Positions 34,760 to 48,237 of a stretch of 64,000 bases of DNA are shown here, one piece after another. Made by a program: the position numbers and the translations under genes. This DNA comes from Fratercula arctica (Eukaryota > Chordata > Aves > Charadriiformes > Alcidae): the NCBI GenBank assembly GCA_947846985.1, contig CANTUZ010000001.1, positions 39,394,727 through 39,458,726 on the forward strand. The letters run 5' to 3'. The notes beneath the pieces were generated by a model. That model was not told the origin of the DNA, made no database searches, and saw nothing but the letters and a program-made list of their open reading frames with translations. Every line of letters starts with the position of its first letter. Position 1 is the stretch's first letter.

Positions 34760-37700
34760 AAAAAAAAGCATCAAGGGCTTCTATTTAAATTTCCGACATG
34801 AATAATGATAAAGGCTGCTTCTCAATCCTGGCCATTAATTCCACTTCCTAGATGAAGTTTCATACTGCAGGCAGCTGCTCGGAGAGTCCAAGGTTGCACT
34901 ATTCTTTTGGGTAACTCATCAGTTACTTTTGAAAGCTTTGTGGGAGATCTGGAGAAAGATTTGTTAATTTGTGATTGGAGCTGCAGCACAGAGATAAATC
35001 CAGGTTTTTAAAAATTATTACTAGTCAGCTGTCTCAGAGGTGAATAAACCAGCTAATTAAGTTACTTGTTGCAGTTCAATAATATACCGAAGAAACATAA
35101 ACTATCCTAAGGAAGACAGTTTGTCTATACATATGCCTGAAAACAAATTCTTGTGTCATTATGAAAGTTTTCTTCCAAATAGCAGCAAACTTCTACTACA
35201 TTTATGGAAACGGGATTTTATCTGTAATTCTTTGGAAAATATTAAACAGTAATGTAGCTCCTTTTTTCCTCTTTCTGACTTAAATGCAAATGGTATGTCA
35301 ATGGCAGCAAAAGGATTCTGATTAATTTTTCAAAGACTCTTTGAAAATAATTAGAATTGTGTTTCTCATACTGATTTCTAATCCATCATGTAAGAAATTA
35401 AAACATTATATGTACTTTTTCAAAGTTTTTGGTTTGGTTTGGTTTGGTTTATATCTTGAGTGCTGAGCAAGTGCTCAGAATATGCAGTCAAAATGTATTT
35501 TGTTATGCAGGAGTGAAGAAACACCAACCACGCATACATATATGATTCTGAATGCTTTTGCTCATATTTCTTTGTGTTTACATGAACTCAAAGAAATATG
35601 AGCGAAAGAGATTTGGAATCATGATCGTGGAAAATACTACAAGTCAGATTAATCTCCATAATACCATTCCCATTCGCTTTTGTTCTCACATGTTCTCCAG
35701 TGTGAAGACAGTAGTAGGATAAATGCATAGAATTATGTATTTTTACCATCCTTCACACCAAGGAAAAATACATTTTTCAGTCATGGTCTGAAATAGCAGT
35801 CATTCAGATGGAGAAGCCTATGGTCTTTCAGGTGACTGAGACTTTTCAATCTGTTTAACATATCTGTTAATCAATCAGCTAGATTTATCTGCAAAGCCTC
35901 CTTTGCCCTGTTACTGGTCAGGCTGAGTCTTGTCCTGCACTGCTTGTCCATTGATGTTTCACACCAGGCTCAACACTTGATGTGGATTTCCCCACAGATG
36001 GTAATGTTCTTGCTCTGTGGGACAGAAATTTCTGTTTCTAAACCAGACTTTCCATTGAGCGTAAAGTGTATTTCCAAAACAGAAACTAACAACTCATATA
36101 CTTTAGACTTTGAGACTGTTCGGGACTGGCTTTTTTCTTCTCCTGCAGGGAAGATGAGACTCAAGCTTTCCAACACCTTAATTTGGCTTTCTTAGGAGGT
36201 GTTTCTACTTTTTGTTTGTTTGTTTGACCTCTCCAATGCCCTATGATGAGTAAATGGATATACACAAGAGGGAACATAAATTAGATGGCAACAAAATTCC
36301 TGGCTGCTTCGCAAAATGGTAAAGAAAACCACTTGGAATATGAGGTAAGAGCTAAATAATTCTGAATGACATTTGATGACTGAATGTTTTTATGATACTG
36401 TCAAATAACTTTAAGTTAGAATATGAGAGTCCTATTGATGTTGTTTGAAAGAAAAATCTGACAAACTCTTGCAAATAATAGGTATATCAGACTCAGAATT
36501 GGCTTGAGTTTGGCTAGAGGTAAAGGTTTTGTATAACTTTGTGAATTGCATTATTTCACTGGAGTGAAAATGAAGCATGCGGGACTGACCCAGCATATTT
36601 TATAAGCAATGTTATTGTATAAAACAAGAATTTATTTGCACTGCAATAATATATTCCTCTACTCATGACATTCGAAAACAGAATACAAGTTAAAAAGAAT
36701 CATCTCCTGTTGTTAAAAAAGTGTACAATAAAAGAAGTTTGTTACAGAAGAAAAAAAGGTTTTTCTTGTATTATTAAATACTTAGGTTTTTTCTCCCTGC
36801 AAGACACTCATATTGGTTATACAACCTGCATATCAGATCTGCAGTATCTGTAATGTAATGACTGATCCTAAACTTCCTGTTTTCTATTTTTCTGTTTCAG
36901 TTTCCAGATAGTTTGGTCTGTTTTATCTATGTCTGAAGAATATGCACTGCAGCTTATACTACAATATCTCCATCTACAGAGACTGATATCAGAGTGTTGC
37001 TTAGGGACTGAGACACACATTTTTTTATACATGTAATATAATTTATGAGACCTAATCTTGATGTTCTGTTACAAATATTTAGTCTACAAAATAACAAAAT
37101 TACTATGAGAAAAGCTGCCCAACACAGCTTGTATGTGAAATCTTCAATTGCATGTTAGTAAAACAAGATGAAAAAGAAGGCGTTCACCCTTTAGTGCTTT
37201 ATAAACTAATTTATGAGTGTGAGGCACCAAAGAACAGAACAGGAGATATACATTACTATGTATACACAAAAAAATGTATTGACTTTGTAAATCCTCCCAT
37301 TTGCATCTTTAGAGGTAGAAGACCTGCTGTTCATCAAGATGGTAAAGAAAAATAAAATAATGGAGCTACATCATGTCAATGATAAACTTTACAGTAATTC
37401 TCTGAACATAAATCAGTAGTAAGACAAAACTAATAAAAAAGTGGCTTGGTGGGCATGTACTGGATATGTATGCCACTTTATCAAAATATTTGTTTCTTCT
37501 GTCAACATTTTAAGCCTTTAAATCTCCAAATATATTTTAGAAAAATCACAGTACTTCCCATTGTGTTATATTTTATGTTAAACTCAATGCTCACAAGATG
37601 TACTAAATTTGAGTTTGCCTGTCATTTAAGATTTTTCAACGGATTAATTATGGAGTTGACCACTGGATAAGTATAAGCATCAGATAAACACTGAAACATT

Positions 37701-39201
37701 TAGCTCAGTCTGAAGTGGTGACAGAGCAAATTCACTGTCAAAGCCTCTGTTCTTCAAACCCATGCATTGCAGGATAGAAGTAGGGATTTGTGGTTCACCC
37801 TCTTTAGTAAATATACCTGTGAACATTAATTTGTAAACACATTCAAAAACACATTTTAGGTGTGCAACTCTTGTCCCTAAAAGCCTATTCATCAACTGAA
37901 CCCTGAACTTCTGTGCCTGTTTTCATTGTTCTGGGCCTGAAGTGAGTAGCCCAGATTCTCACACATCATTTATCTCAGTGCAAAACATAGATGAATCTCT
38001 TAAATCCCATACTGTAATTTTAAAAAAATCTCATACAAAACGTTGTCCATGTAATGTATAAACAGTGACAAATGACTTCATCATACTCCAAGTTAATTGT
38101 TGGATACTATGTACACAGCAGCAAGTATCAGTCTACATCAGGTGCCTCATTCCTACAGGAATGTATGTTTTTGAAGTCAAGATAAAAGGAGATTCATAGC
38201 ACAACCATGTTTTACATTTTTCTTTCTTCATAATAAGCTAAGAAAGCTTGCGGTCTGCAAGTTCAATATTATTTGCAGTACCAAAAGCAAGATCTTTGAA
38301 AGCATTTGTATTTAAGATAAAGATAGAACCTAGTTATCAGCTCAGTTTCACTCTTGGTTTTCTTTCTCAGTTTTAAAAGAAATTCAGCGAGAATATTCAG
38401 TATTCTACAGCATATACTTTCCCTACCTCAGTTTAATTGTATTACAATGAGTGCAAGATCTCAACTGTGGAATAGGGAGCTGTGAATAGAGTTTCATTAT
38501 GCTAGAAATCTTAATTTAAGCTTAGTTGCATTGTTGATTTACCTTATCAAAATGCTCTCCAGCAAGCTGAGCTGACGAGATAATACAGAATGGAATATTT
38601 GTTATGATCCGCCAAGTACATAAACACAGAACAAAAGTAAATAACTGTCATCCCAAAATTAACATACTCTTCCCCAAAGAACTGCTGTTCATAAACATCT
38701 AATTAATTCAATAAAGGTATGGCTGGGTATATTCAATAGAGGATATTGCTTGGTTATTTTGTCCTTTTATAGAGAAAGATACGGAGAGGAAGTAATTGCA
38801 GTGGTAGCACTTCTGCAAATTCCTAAAATTACTGTTTTGAAATTACTAGAATTTTAGCTCTTGTATCACTTAAATCCATTTTTTATATAAAACCTAAACT
38901 TATTGATATCACTTCTATTCAATCTGAATTTTATTAGCATCTCAGTATGTTACATATTACATCATCTTAACGTAATGAATAAGACAACTGTGAAACTGAT
39001 AATGGCATGGTCATTCATTTTAATCAGCACATAATATTACAGAATGTTTAGAGAACATCTTTGTTTTGGTTTGGGTTTTGTTTTGTTTTCCTTGACATGC
39101 CCAAAGAGTCATTCAAGGGTTCACTCACTCAGCTGGAGCACAGTATTATTCCCTCAAAGTCAGCACCATTTTGGCATTGACTTATGTGTGAGAATGACTG
39201 A
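34760..39201. other. Unique AT-rich DNA, no firm gene
   Basis: No repeat family recognised. Segment 34860-35060 is of higher complexity with TAATTA-type motifs. A region at 35944-36195 is open on both strands (83 and 68 codons) with a CCTGCAG acceptor-like site on the minus strand, but no donor or homology is evident. Confidence 0.45.
35426..35450. repeat. Short (TTTGG)n simple repeat
   Basis: Four exact GGTTT units (35431-35450) preceded by T5. Confidence 0.9.
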
Positions 39202-40132
39202 ATAATATCTTTATCAATGAACTACATGAGGGGGTCGAGTGCACCCTCAGTAGGTTAGAAAATGACACCAAGTTAGGTGGGAGTGTCGACCTGCTTGAAG
39301 GTAGAATGTCTCTACAGAGGGATCTGGACAGGCTGCGTCAATGGGCCAAGGCCAATGGTATGAGGTTCAACAAGGCCAAGTGCCAGGTCCTGCGCTTGGG
39401 TCACAACAACCACATGCAACGTTACAAGCTTGGGGAAGAGTGGCTGGAGAGCTGCCTGGCAGAAAAGGACCTAGAAGTGACGGTCAACAGCTAGCTGAAT
39501 GTGAGCCATCAGTGTGCCCAGGTGGCCAAGAAGGCCAACAGCATCCTGGCCTGTATCAGGAACAGTGCGGTGAGTAGGACTAAGGAAGTGATTGGCACCC
39601 TGTACTCGGCACTGATGAGGCCCCACCTTGAGTACTGTGTCCAGTTTTGGGCCCCTCACCACAAAAAAGACATTGAGGTGCTGGAGCGGGTCCAGAGAAG
39701 GGCAACGAAGCTGGTGAGGGATCTGGAGAACAAATCTTATGAGGAGTGTCTGAGGGAACTGGGGTTGTTTAGCTTGGAGAAAAGGAGGCTGAGGGGAGAC
39801 CTTATTGCTCTCTACAATTATTTGAGAGGAGGTTGTAGAGGGGCGCTTGTCCATCTCTTTTCCCAAATAATAGGTGGTAGGACAAAAGGAAATTGCCTCA
39901 AGTTGCACCAGGGAAGGTTTAGATTGCATATTAGGAAAAATGTCTTGACAGAAATGGTTATCAAGCATTGGAACAGGCTGCCCAGGGAAGTAGTTGAGTC
40001 ACCATCCTGGAGGTATTTAAAAGACATGTAGACTTGGTGCTTAGGGCCACTGTTTAGTGGTGGGTTGGTAGTCCTGGTTGGAGTCGATCTTAAAGATCTT
40101 GTCCAAACTGAATGATTCTATGATTCTGTGAT
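39202..40132 (+). mobile_element. CR1 retrotransposon, 5'-truncated, plus strand
   Basis: It starts inside the RT domain (AATATCTTTATCAATGA, coding NIFIN) and runs to the 3' end, where ATGATTCTATGATTCTGTGATCC (40113-40134) is the CR1 8-bp repeat. The FADD box has mutated: the frame around 39263 reads ENDTKLGG, with FA-D-D partly lost. Sequence is closely related to the minus-strand copy at 53.8-56.3 kb, with the same VDLLEG and NNHMQ signatures, so both belong to one subfamily. Confidence 0.92.
39306..40031 (+). pseudogene. CR1 ORF2 C-terminal part, single in-frame stop
   Basis: The frame runs [20 protein letters not shown] to a TAG at 39492-39494 and continues in the same frame through [40 protein letters not shown] and [14 protein letters not shown]. 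The stop replaces a residue before LNVS (Arg in the related copy at 54.45 kb). Only this stop interrupts about 240 codons, so the copy is fairly young, but it lacks the endonuclease and most of the RT. Confidence 0.9.
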
Positions 40133-40841
40133 CCTTACAGTACTGATAAAGCAAGGATTGCTTATTATATAATTATGCTTTTTATACAGTAAGAATGAAA
40201 ATAACTATTTAAATTCCCACTTTTAGAATTTGAAAAAAATAACATTAAAAATGTTTAATAATTTTTCCTCTGAACAAGACACTACTGTGTTGTCAAGCTT
40301 TTATAGTTGCAGGGAGTTAAATTTGCACACATAGAGTGGAATTTGAATAATTTCAGAAAGTTAGGCTGAAACTTCAGTAATGTTTTCATTACATCAGAAA
40401 AAATCTGCTGTATTTCTATCTCTGTTCCCATGGATGATGCTTAAACTACTGTAAAGGAAGAACTTCTAAGTATAGGAGAACATCTTAAATTGAACATGAT
40501 CAATTTCATAACCCCAAGCTAAAACTCCTATTAAGATAAACACATGGCCTCTTATTTTAACAGCCAAAGGAAACAAAGACAGGTATGGCTACTGGTTTTG
40601 GAAATAAAGACATTAAGATGAAGTTTAAATTCTCTCACAGGTGAAGAACATTTAGAATAGTAGACGTACAACTAGCAAGTTGCTTTAAATGTTACCACAT
40701 AGGCTAGACAGTCTTACTTTATAATTATCTGTTTATTTATTCCTGCTGAACTTGCTTTTTTTGTGGCCACATCTGTTAAGTCATTTTGGTGGGATTCATA
40801 TTTATGTATGCTGTGTATTGGTATTTTATAAGCTCTATGAT
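40133..40841. other. Unique AT-rich DNA, no gene seen
   Basis: No repeat family or exon recognised between the CR1 3' end and the purine tract. Confidence 0.5.
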
Positions 40842-41587
<746 letters not shown>

Positions 41588-42540
41588 TAGATGATGTTGT
41601 ATGTCAAATCTTCCTAACTCTCTTAGTTGTTTTTTATCTGTCTATGAAACTAGTAACTGCTGGCAAAATCAGATATTCTACATAGAACTGCAGACCTCTG
41701 AGCACCTTATTGCATTTTCACATATTGCCAGATGTCAGCTGAGCCACAAAACTGTCCATGTTTATACACTTACACAGAAAACTAGCATTTGTCATGTGCT
41801 GAGAGAGCGGTGTAGTGCTACTGTTGTACAGTAGATTCAGAGTAATCCATAAGTACTTGCTCATGAGTTTAAGTCCTTAATCAAAACAACACGGAAAAAA
41901 AAAACAAACAAACCAAAACAACAAAACAAACCAAAACAACAAAACAACCCTCAGTGATAGCAATTTGAATGTCTTTGACATGTTTTCAAAATAAAATATT
42001 TAAATATCTTTAAATGCTCATTTTTACATATTTAGGACTTAATTGTACTTTCACAGATATTAAGTGGAGACATTTGTGGTTGCAACAGAGAACTAAATAG
42101 CTCTACTACTACTACTACAACAATAAAACACTATATTCCTATTTTTTAGACTTGAATCAATTCTCAGTGTTTTAGTTAATAAACCATATCCTGTGCCCAT
42201 TCCTGCTCTGGTGCATGTCTATGTGAAAAGTCTAGTCCAGCTAGGGTGACCTAGGAAGCCTGGAAAACAACACAAAAAAAAAAGCCAAAACCAAAAACAA
42301 CTACCACTTTATCAACTCTGAAACATCAGGAAGTATGTAAGCAGGTATTCTCAAAGGCTGGTTTGAATTTAGGGAGCTTGTCTCAATTACACAGACAAAA
42401 CACAGAGGCAAACATTATTGGCTGAATTTGGCCTTTGCAATTCTTCAAATAACTGTATTAATCCTTTTTTCTTTTTTTTTTTTTTTTCTTCAAACAAGAC
42501 GTTGGCTGGTTACAATAAATCCAGATTTTAATTCTGTGTC
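41588..42540. other. Unique DNA with A/C-rich patch
   Basis: No gene seen. It includes the A/C-rich repeat below and a T run near 42463-42487. Confidence 0.5.
41895..41948. repeat. A/C-rich repeat with duplicated CCAAAACAACAAAACAA unit
   Basis: A run of A10 and AAAC units is followed by two near-exact copies of CAAACCAAAACAACAAAA. It is low-complexity sequence. Confidence 0.85.
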
Positions 42541-42690
42541 AATTTAATATCAATATTAATATCAATATTAAAATTAATATTGATATTAAAATCAATATTA
42601 ATATCAATTTAATATCAATGTTAATATCAATGGCAATATTAATATCAATATTAATATCAATATCAATAATCAATTAATATCAATATTAAG
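42541..42690. repeat. ATTAATATCAAT-type tandem repeat with inverted units
   Basis: About 150 bp of variants of AATATCAATATT and ATTAATATCAAT. Units occur in both orientations (ATATCAAT and ATTGATAT near 42575-42590), so parts can pair within one strand. It consists almost only of A and T with a C or G every 6-12 bases. Confidence 0.92.
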
Positions 42691-45600
42691 ATATACATTT
42701 GGGTATTTATTTTACCTATTCTCCTAAGTAGTCTCACTGGTCAGGATACACCTTCCATTATAAATTTGCATATGCATCTTTCAAGTCAGCTATCCATGAC
42801 ACATTATTGAAGAGTAATCTGTTCGGGAATTCAAATTAGAAAATAGAAAATGGTGACAAGACAACAATTGCCATGAGATTCACAGCTGTGCAGAGAGAAG
42901 CAGGATAATACCGTGCAGGACTGACTATTTTCAATGTTATTGTCAGTTTCTCTTGGGGGAAAAAAAAAAAACAAACAAACAAACCAAAACTTTAAAATGT
43001 GATATTTTGTCTTTCCAAACCATGAAAACAAATATTGGCACTTTCTACATGAAGCACAGTACAGAAAAGTAAAGAAAAGTAGTGAGTTCTTCTTGTTATC
43101 AAATTTTGGAAAGGCTGGAAAGGGTGACCTGCACAGTGTTGCACTTGGTTTGACAATTAATATATAATAATTGCGGTTTATTTTTATGTTTATATAAATT
43201 GTGCAGAACTTGTTTCTCTAAGTATCTGGTATCCAGTGATTAAGTTAATTAGACAGCTAATTTACTGAAATTGGTTGCTCTGATGAGGTATTATGAATAG
43301 CAGCTTTTATTTAAAAAAAAAAAAAAAAAACAAAACATTAGTAAAGCAATTAATTTTAACAAGGCGGAAGAATCAAGAAACAGAAGAAGGGCTTAATGGT
43401 GACTAGTAAACAGCAGCTGCTGCTACACTGCATATACTCTTGCTTTGCATTAGCTTTCTCTTTACATTAAATGAAGTAATACCTTGGCAACTTTGTGGAT
43501 ACTAATATGCAGATTATTGTTTTTTAACTTTCAATTATAAATATAAAACCTAAAGCCAATGTAATAGGACAAACTTATTGTAAATTATTTCTTCCTTCAT
43601 TGTTTGTGAGGCGTGTGGTACTTTAGGGTCAAATTCTTCTAATGATTGACAGTGGGGACAGGAGAAGGAAAGGACAACTAAAATGGAGAGAAATGACTGT
43701 TGATGGGAGGAAAAGAGTGAGTGCACTAAAATATTCTAGAACTTTTGCAGTGATTTGATACGGGTTTTACCTGCACACCTGGACAAATTTAATTAAGGTT
43801 GTTCTTTTTATGCTTTTTGTGATTCACTTGGTGTGTTCAACTCCCATCCTTTCTCATTACACTGAACTTGTACTCTGAGTGCAGATTGCCATCGAAATAT
43901 GTAATGCACAAGGTACTAAACTGATCCTTAGGTAGGTTTCTTCATCTAAAAGTATATAGACATTGTGAACCTATAAAGAATTTTAACTGGAATATAGATA
44001 AAACACCAATTATAAGCATGCTTAAATGTGCATTTATATATAAAAATTGCCTATTAAAATTAACATTACTTCCTAAAGCATGCTTAGATGATTGCTATTA
44101 TCTGTTTACTAATTTTGTCAATGAGGTGACACACACAGGCTCACTGTGGGGAATCTTTACAATATCTTTGAAGTATTCTGTGAGTCAGAGACTTATTTTC
44201 TGCTTCGTGGTGTGTGGTAAGAACTACAATAACAATAATCTGGAGGTAATTACTGTCTCTAAATTACTTCAGTTGAGCTTTCTCTGCAACTTTACACATT
44301 AATTTCTCAAAAGGCAGTGCACAGAATCTGTTTCAGAGGGGAAAAAACAACTTCTGAGAAATTAAAAGATTTTTTATCTGTTTGTTTCTCTCAGATTAAA
44401 TCAATAGGTTAGACTTGTGAACAAGTTAAGCATTTTTTTTTGTGTGTAAAACACATATTTAGTTATTTTATGTGTGCAAAAAAGGGAGAATTCTGTATAA
44501 GGCCTGTGATGTTCCATTTGCTTGGGTAATGACCCTGTTTTATCTGTTCACAGTTGTGACAAATGCATCTGCAAAGCTCTGTAAGTGAGTGCTAACAGAT
44601 CTGTTTACAAATTTGTTAGCATTTTCAAATAAGTAGTGACATATAAAGTACTAGGAGGAAATATCTCTCCAGTAAAGCAAGAGTATATAGAACATACACA
44701 AATTAGAGATATGTCTAAGTAGTGATAGGAAGCTGGTATTTCCATAAACAGCAAGTATTAGTTATGGGTCTGTTCTTTTATGGCTAAGCAAGGAGCTTTT
44801 GAGAAATAGGGAAGAAAACATTTGTACTTCTCAACTCATAAAATGTGATTAAAATACAGACCAGGAACGTGCTGGAGCTGAAGGATAGAATTTAATCAGA
44901 TTATCAATACTGAATGGGAGAAGAAAATCTGAAAACTAGGTAGACTCAGCAGTGACTCACACACTTGTGGTTTTCTAAAGTCATTGTGTGAAATGAATCT
45001 GTGCAGATTAGATTTTAACATCTTTAGATTGCATTGACAAATGTGCACATTTCTTTCTGAAGGTATCATTTTGTCCATTTATTACACGAATATGAGATTC
45101 ACTTTTAGTACTTGAAATACTGAGCACCTGAGTTTTGGGTACATCTGTATCTAAGATTCAGTTCTGATCAGAGGGAGCTTCAAAAGGTAATCTCCCAGAA
45201 AATCAGTTATCTGTGATTGCCCAATAAACCCTTACTCTGGAAGAAGGCTCAGTGGAGATGGGCAAGGGCAACGTGCCCATGAAGCTCAGGGAATAATGTA
45301 GGGTGTGATGGGAAGGGCCTCCACCAGAGGATTTCAATGTATGTAGGGACATGGAAGTCCCTCCAGACAGCAAAAATCCAGTAATTTGTTGCTGGTACAG
45401 CTTTTGGCCAGGATGCATTTTTACCACAACTGCCTCAGACCTGTTTAAAACTCTTCTGGCAGTAGGATCTCGACCATGGCCTGACTTCTCCATTGCTCCA
45501 CATTTTGTTGTGAGAAGGTAGACTGCAATTGTCCTGAAACAAAGAAGCAGCAGTAAAGCACACCGCTAAAGTTGCATGTTAATAATGTAAAAGCATTATT

Positions 45601-47089
45601 CAACCACTTCTCTTGTATTCCATTAATCTGTATGTATTAAGGAAAACCATTCTCCTCAGTTTCAGTTAGTACAGCAAATAACATTGCTGAGCACACCCCC
45701 TCTGCAATTGGCTACAACTGGAGAAAAATATAGCCTTCTTTTCAGTAATGTTTTTGTCCAGAGTTGAGTGTCCCTTTGTCAAAGGAAAAAATTGCTTTAC
45801 CCATTTTCACTCAGTAAAGAAAGGGAGAGTGATAAAAGAGAAGGGAAAGAGTAAGAGGGAGCTTGTTAACTTTGCTGCCAATCTGGTATCTGGAAAATCT
45901 ACAAATGGATAATAAAAATAAGCTTCAAGCTTTGTGTAGCTTTTGATGAAAGTTTTAAAGAAAGGGTAAGTAATTTCACAGTGGAACAAAAAATAGCATA
46001 CAATAAAAGCATAGAAACACCCTGATTTGCTATAGCCATACCCTGCTGGCAGAGTTTACAATTGTCTCCCTAGACATTTGGCATCATCTTGGAGCATACT
46101 GATATGTTTTATTAGAAATGCTGCCTCAACAGCAATCCTTATCCTGTTTTACCTATTTATGACCTTGTCCATGGACAAACTTGTAGTCCTTAAGATGGAT
46201 GGAAATACTAAGGTGAAAAGGGCTTTTTCAAGAATGAATAAATCCAGGTCATCATTTATTCTCATCACATGCCCCAATGGCCAAGTACAATTTAATGTTT
46301 TTATAGCTCAGTTGAAAGTATTGAAAAGTTCATAAGAATTTTTTTTTTTTTTTTATATTTTTGCTGTCAACCAACTATAGAATTCTAAATATTGATGTTT
46401 ACTGAGGAAAAAAGCATAAACCTTCAGTAGTCTTAGTAAAAAGATTTACTAAAATAGTACTAAAATTTAAAAGAAGAGTGTTAATGAGAAATGAGATCTC
46501 TGCAACTATCAGAGCTGTAATATATGATATTATAAAAATTAGGAAAATTATTTAGTGATGCACCGTTACAGTGCATACTCATTATATTGTGTATTTACAT
46601 TTCTTCACTCCATCACTTTATCAACTAAAAAATGAACATCAGAGCTACTGTTTCCACAAACTATTACAATAATTTTCAGTAATAAAAATAATAATTAAAA
46701 AAGTATTACAAGCTGAGCACAGGTGTCTTTCTCCTGAGAATAATCTGCATTTGTCATGTTTAGCATAAATGTACATCTTGGGCTTCAAGCTCTACAGAGC
46801 TGAAGTTGTAGTGTGTAATCTAATGTTTTTCTGTACCAAATATACAAAGGCAGAGGAATGGGCAAAATAAAACTTTATGTGCAGGCACAAAATATCTGTT
46901 ACATTTAACTGAAAATCATTTTTAATGCAGTAACTCATGCCTGACCATGGGGAAAGCATAATCTTTTGAAGAGTTTATTTTTGTGGGAATAAGAGCATAA
47001 TGTGCTTCATAATTTAGAGTATTTCTTTCTGTTATGTAGTGATCGGATCTATCCATTCTGCCTGTACATGAATTCATACAGCAGAAGAA
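42691..47089. other. Unique AT-rich DNA, no gene seen
   Basis: No repeat family or firm exon. A-runs lie at about 42960-42970 and 43313-43330. Segment 43140-43420 carries several AATTA/TTAATT motifs and could be conserved non-coding DNA, but this is impression. The minus open frame 45203-45493 (96 codons) sits in a slightly GC-richer patch; no domain or splice signal supports it. Confidence 0.45.
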
Positions 47090-47605
47090 GCAAAAGAGGA
47101 ATTAGAAGTCCATACACAGTTGAAGAGCTATGATCTCATTGGGACTGCAGATATGTGGTGGGATAAGTTGCCTGACTGGGTGCTATAATGGATGGTTATA
47201 GGCTTCTTAGGAAGCTACCTTGGGAAGACGAGGAGGTGTGGCTGTCTTGACATCACTCAATGACATAAATGAGCAGACAGGGGAGCTGTTCTGCCTGACT
47301 TAACAATTACAACCAAGGAAAAACTCTTTTGGGATGTGAAGCTAGCGTGATGTGTTGAATTTTAAAATTTTTAGAGAAGTTACAAAGACAAGTAGCAGAA
47401 TCACAAACAGTGGACTTCAAGGGAGTGAGATTTGGCCTTCTTCAAGAGTCTTCTTGGCAGAATTTCTTGGGAGACTTTCCTGAAAGGCAAAGGGTGCAAG
47501 CAGAACTGGTTGATCTTGAAAAACAATTTCTTCAAAGCACAAGAACAGCCCATTTCAATACACAGTGTAGCCAGAGTAGCAGACGACTGGCATGGATAAT
47601 GCCAT

Positions 47606-47614
47606 GGAAGTATA
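47606..47614. repeat. Left copy of 9-bp direct repeat GGAAGTATA
   Basis: GGAAGTATA occurs here and again at 48229-48237, bracketing the sequence foreign to CR1. It may be a target duplication, but avian ERVs normally duplicate 4-6 bp, so part of the match may be chance or element sequence. Confidence 0.45.
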
Positions 47615-48228
47615 AGACCAACAAAATATTTTCCAAAAATCAGGTTTAATGGTAACACGAAAAGGTAGAACAGTCAAACTGAACAGGGATCTTATACTAC
47701 AAGCACTTTGGCAGACATAACTGTTTTACAGGTCCAGGATGTCAGCTGGAAACTAATACTACACAGTACGTACTAAATCTAAGCTTAGAATGATGACTTA
47801 AAATGCACAAAACATTCACCTATAAGGCAAGGACACTCAGTCCCAGGGAGGTTACTTTGGAGGTTACATCTCAATCCAAAGGGAGGGCTTCCGATCACAG
47901 ACACACTGCTCCAAGGAGAATCATTCAAAGGATATTTCTGGTGGGTGCCCCATTTTATAGCCTGGGCCGGATCTGAACTGTGGTCATCTATTGGTCATGG
48001 CCACATATAGCTTTCACTGGTTTAGGGGTCCCCTAGGCAGGTTTATTGGCTGAGGTGGTCTCTAGGGCTCAGGCGTCTGGGGTATGTGGCTGGGGGTTGT
48101 CTGCATACCTGACCAGCAGCTCACACGTTTTCCACAAAGCCAGACGCCAAGCCCCTGTACTGTGCTGTTAGACCCGCAAGGGGAAGGGGTGTTCCTGCCA
48201 CTGATAAACACATAAGTACACAGCAAAA
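47615..48228 (-). mobile_element. Probable solo LTR inside CR1
   Basis: The 614-bp insertion splits a CR1 linker region. Its minus strand has the order of an LTR: CCAAT boxes (48045-48049 and 47990-47994), a TATA box GGCTATAAAATGGGG (47953-47959), then ATTAAA (47645-47650) about 30 nt before the end. Its GC content is higher than that of the flanks. The bracket GGAAGTATA (47606-47614 and 48229-48237) may be the target duplication. The expected TG...CA ends are not at these borders, so true edges may differ by a few bases or the ends have mutated. No internal retroviral gene is seen. Confidence 0.6.
47953..47959 (-). promoter_or_regulatory. TATA box of probable LTR
   Basis: TATAAAA on the minus strand, 30-90 nt downstream of two CCAAT motifs (47990-47994 and 48045-48049) and about 300 nt ahead of ATTAAA. 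The combination is what identifies the insertion as an LTR. Confidence 0.55.
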
Positions 48229-48237
48229 GGAAGTATA
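48229..48237. repeat. Right copy of 9-bp direct repeat GGAAGTATA
   Basis: Exact repeat of 47606-47614; CR1 linker sequence resumes directly after it. Confidence 0.45.

Noticed and set aside
35944..36195. Region open on both strands
   Set aside because: A CCTGCAG site precedes the minus frame, but no donor or stop-plus-polyA arrangement supports an exon and no homology is recalled.
45203..45493. 96-codon minus-strand open frame in a slightly GC-richer patch
   Set aside because: No recognised domain, no splice or promoter signal, and other frames are partly open too; could be a decayed repeat.
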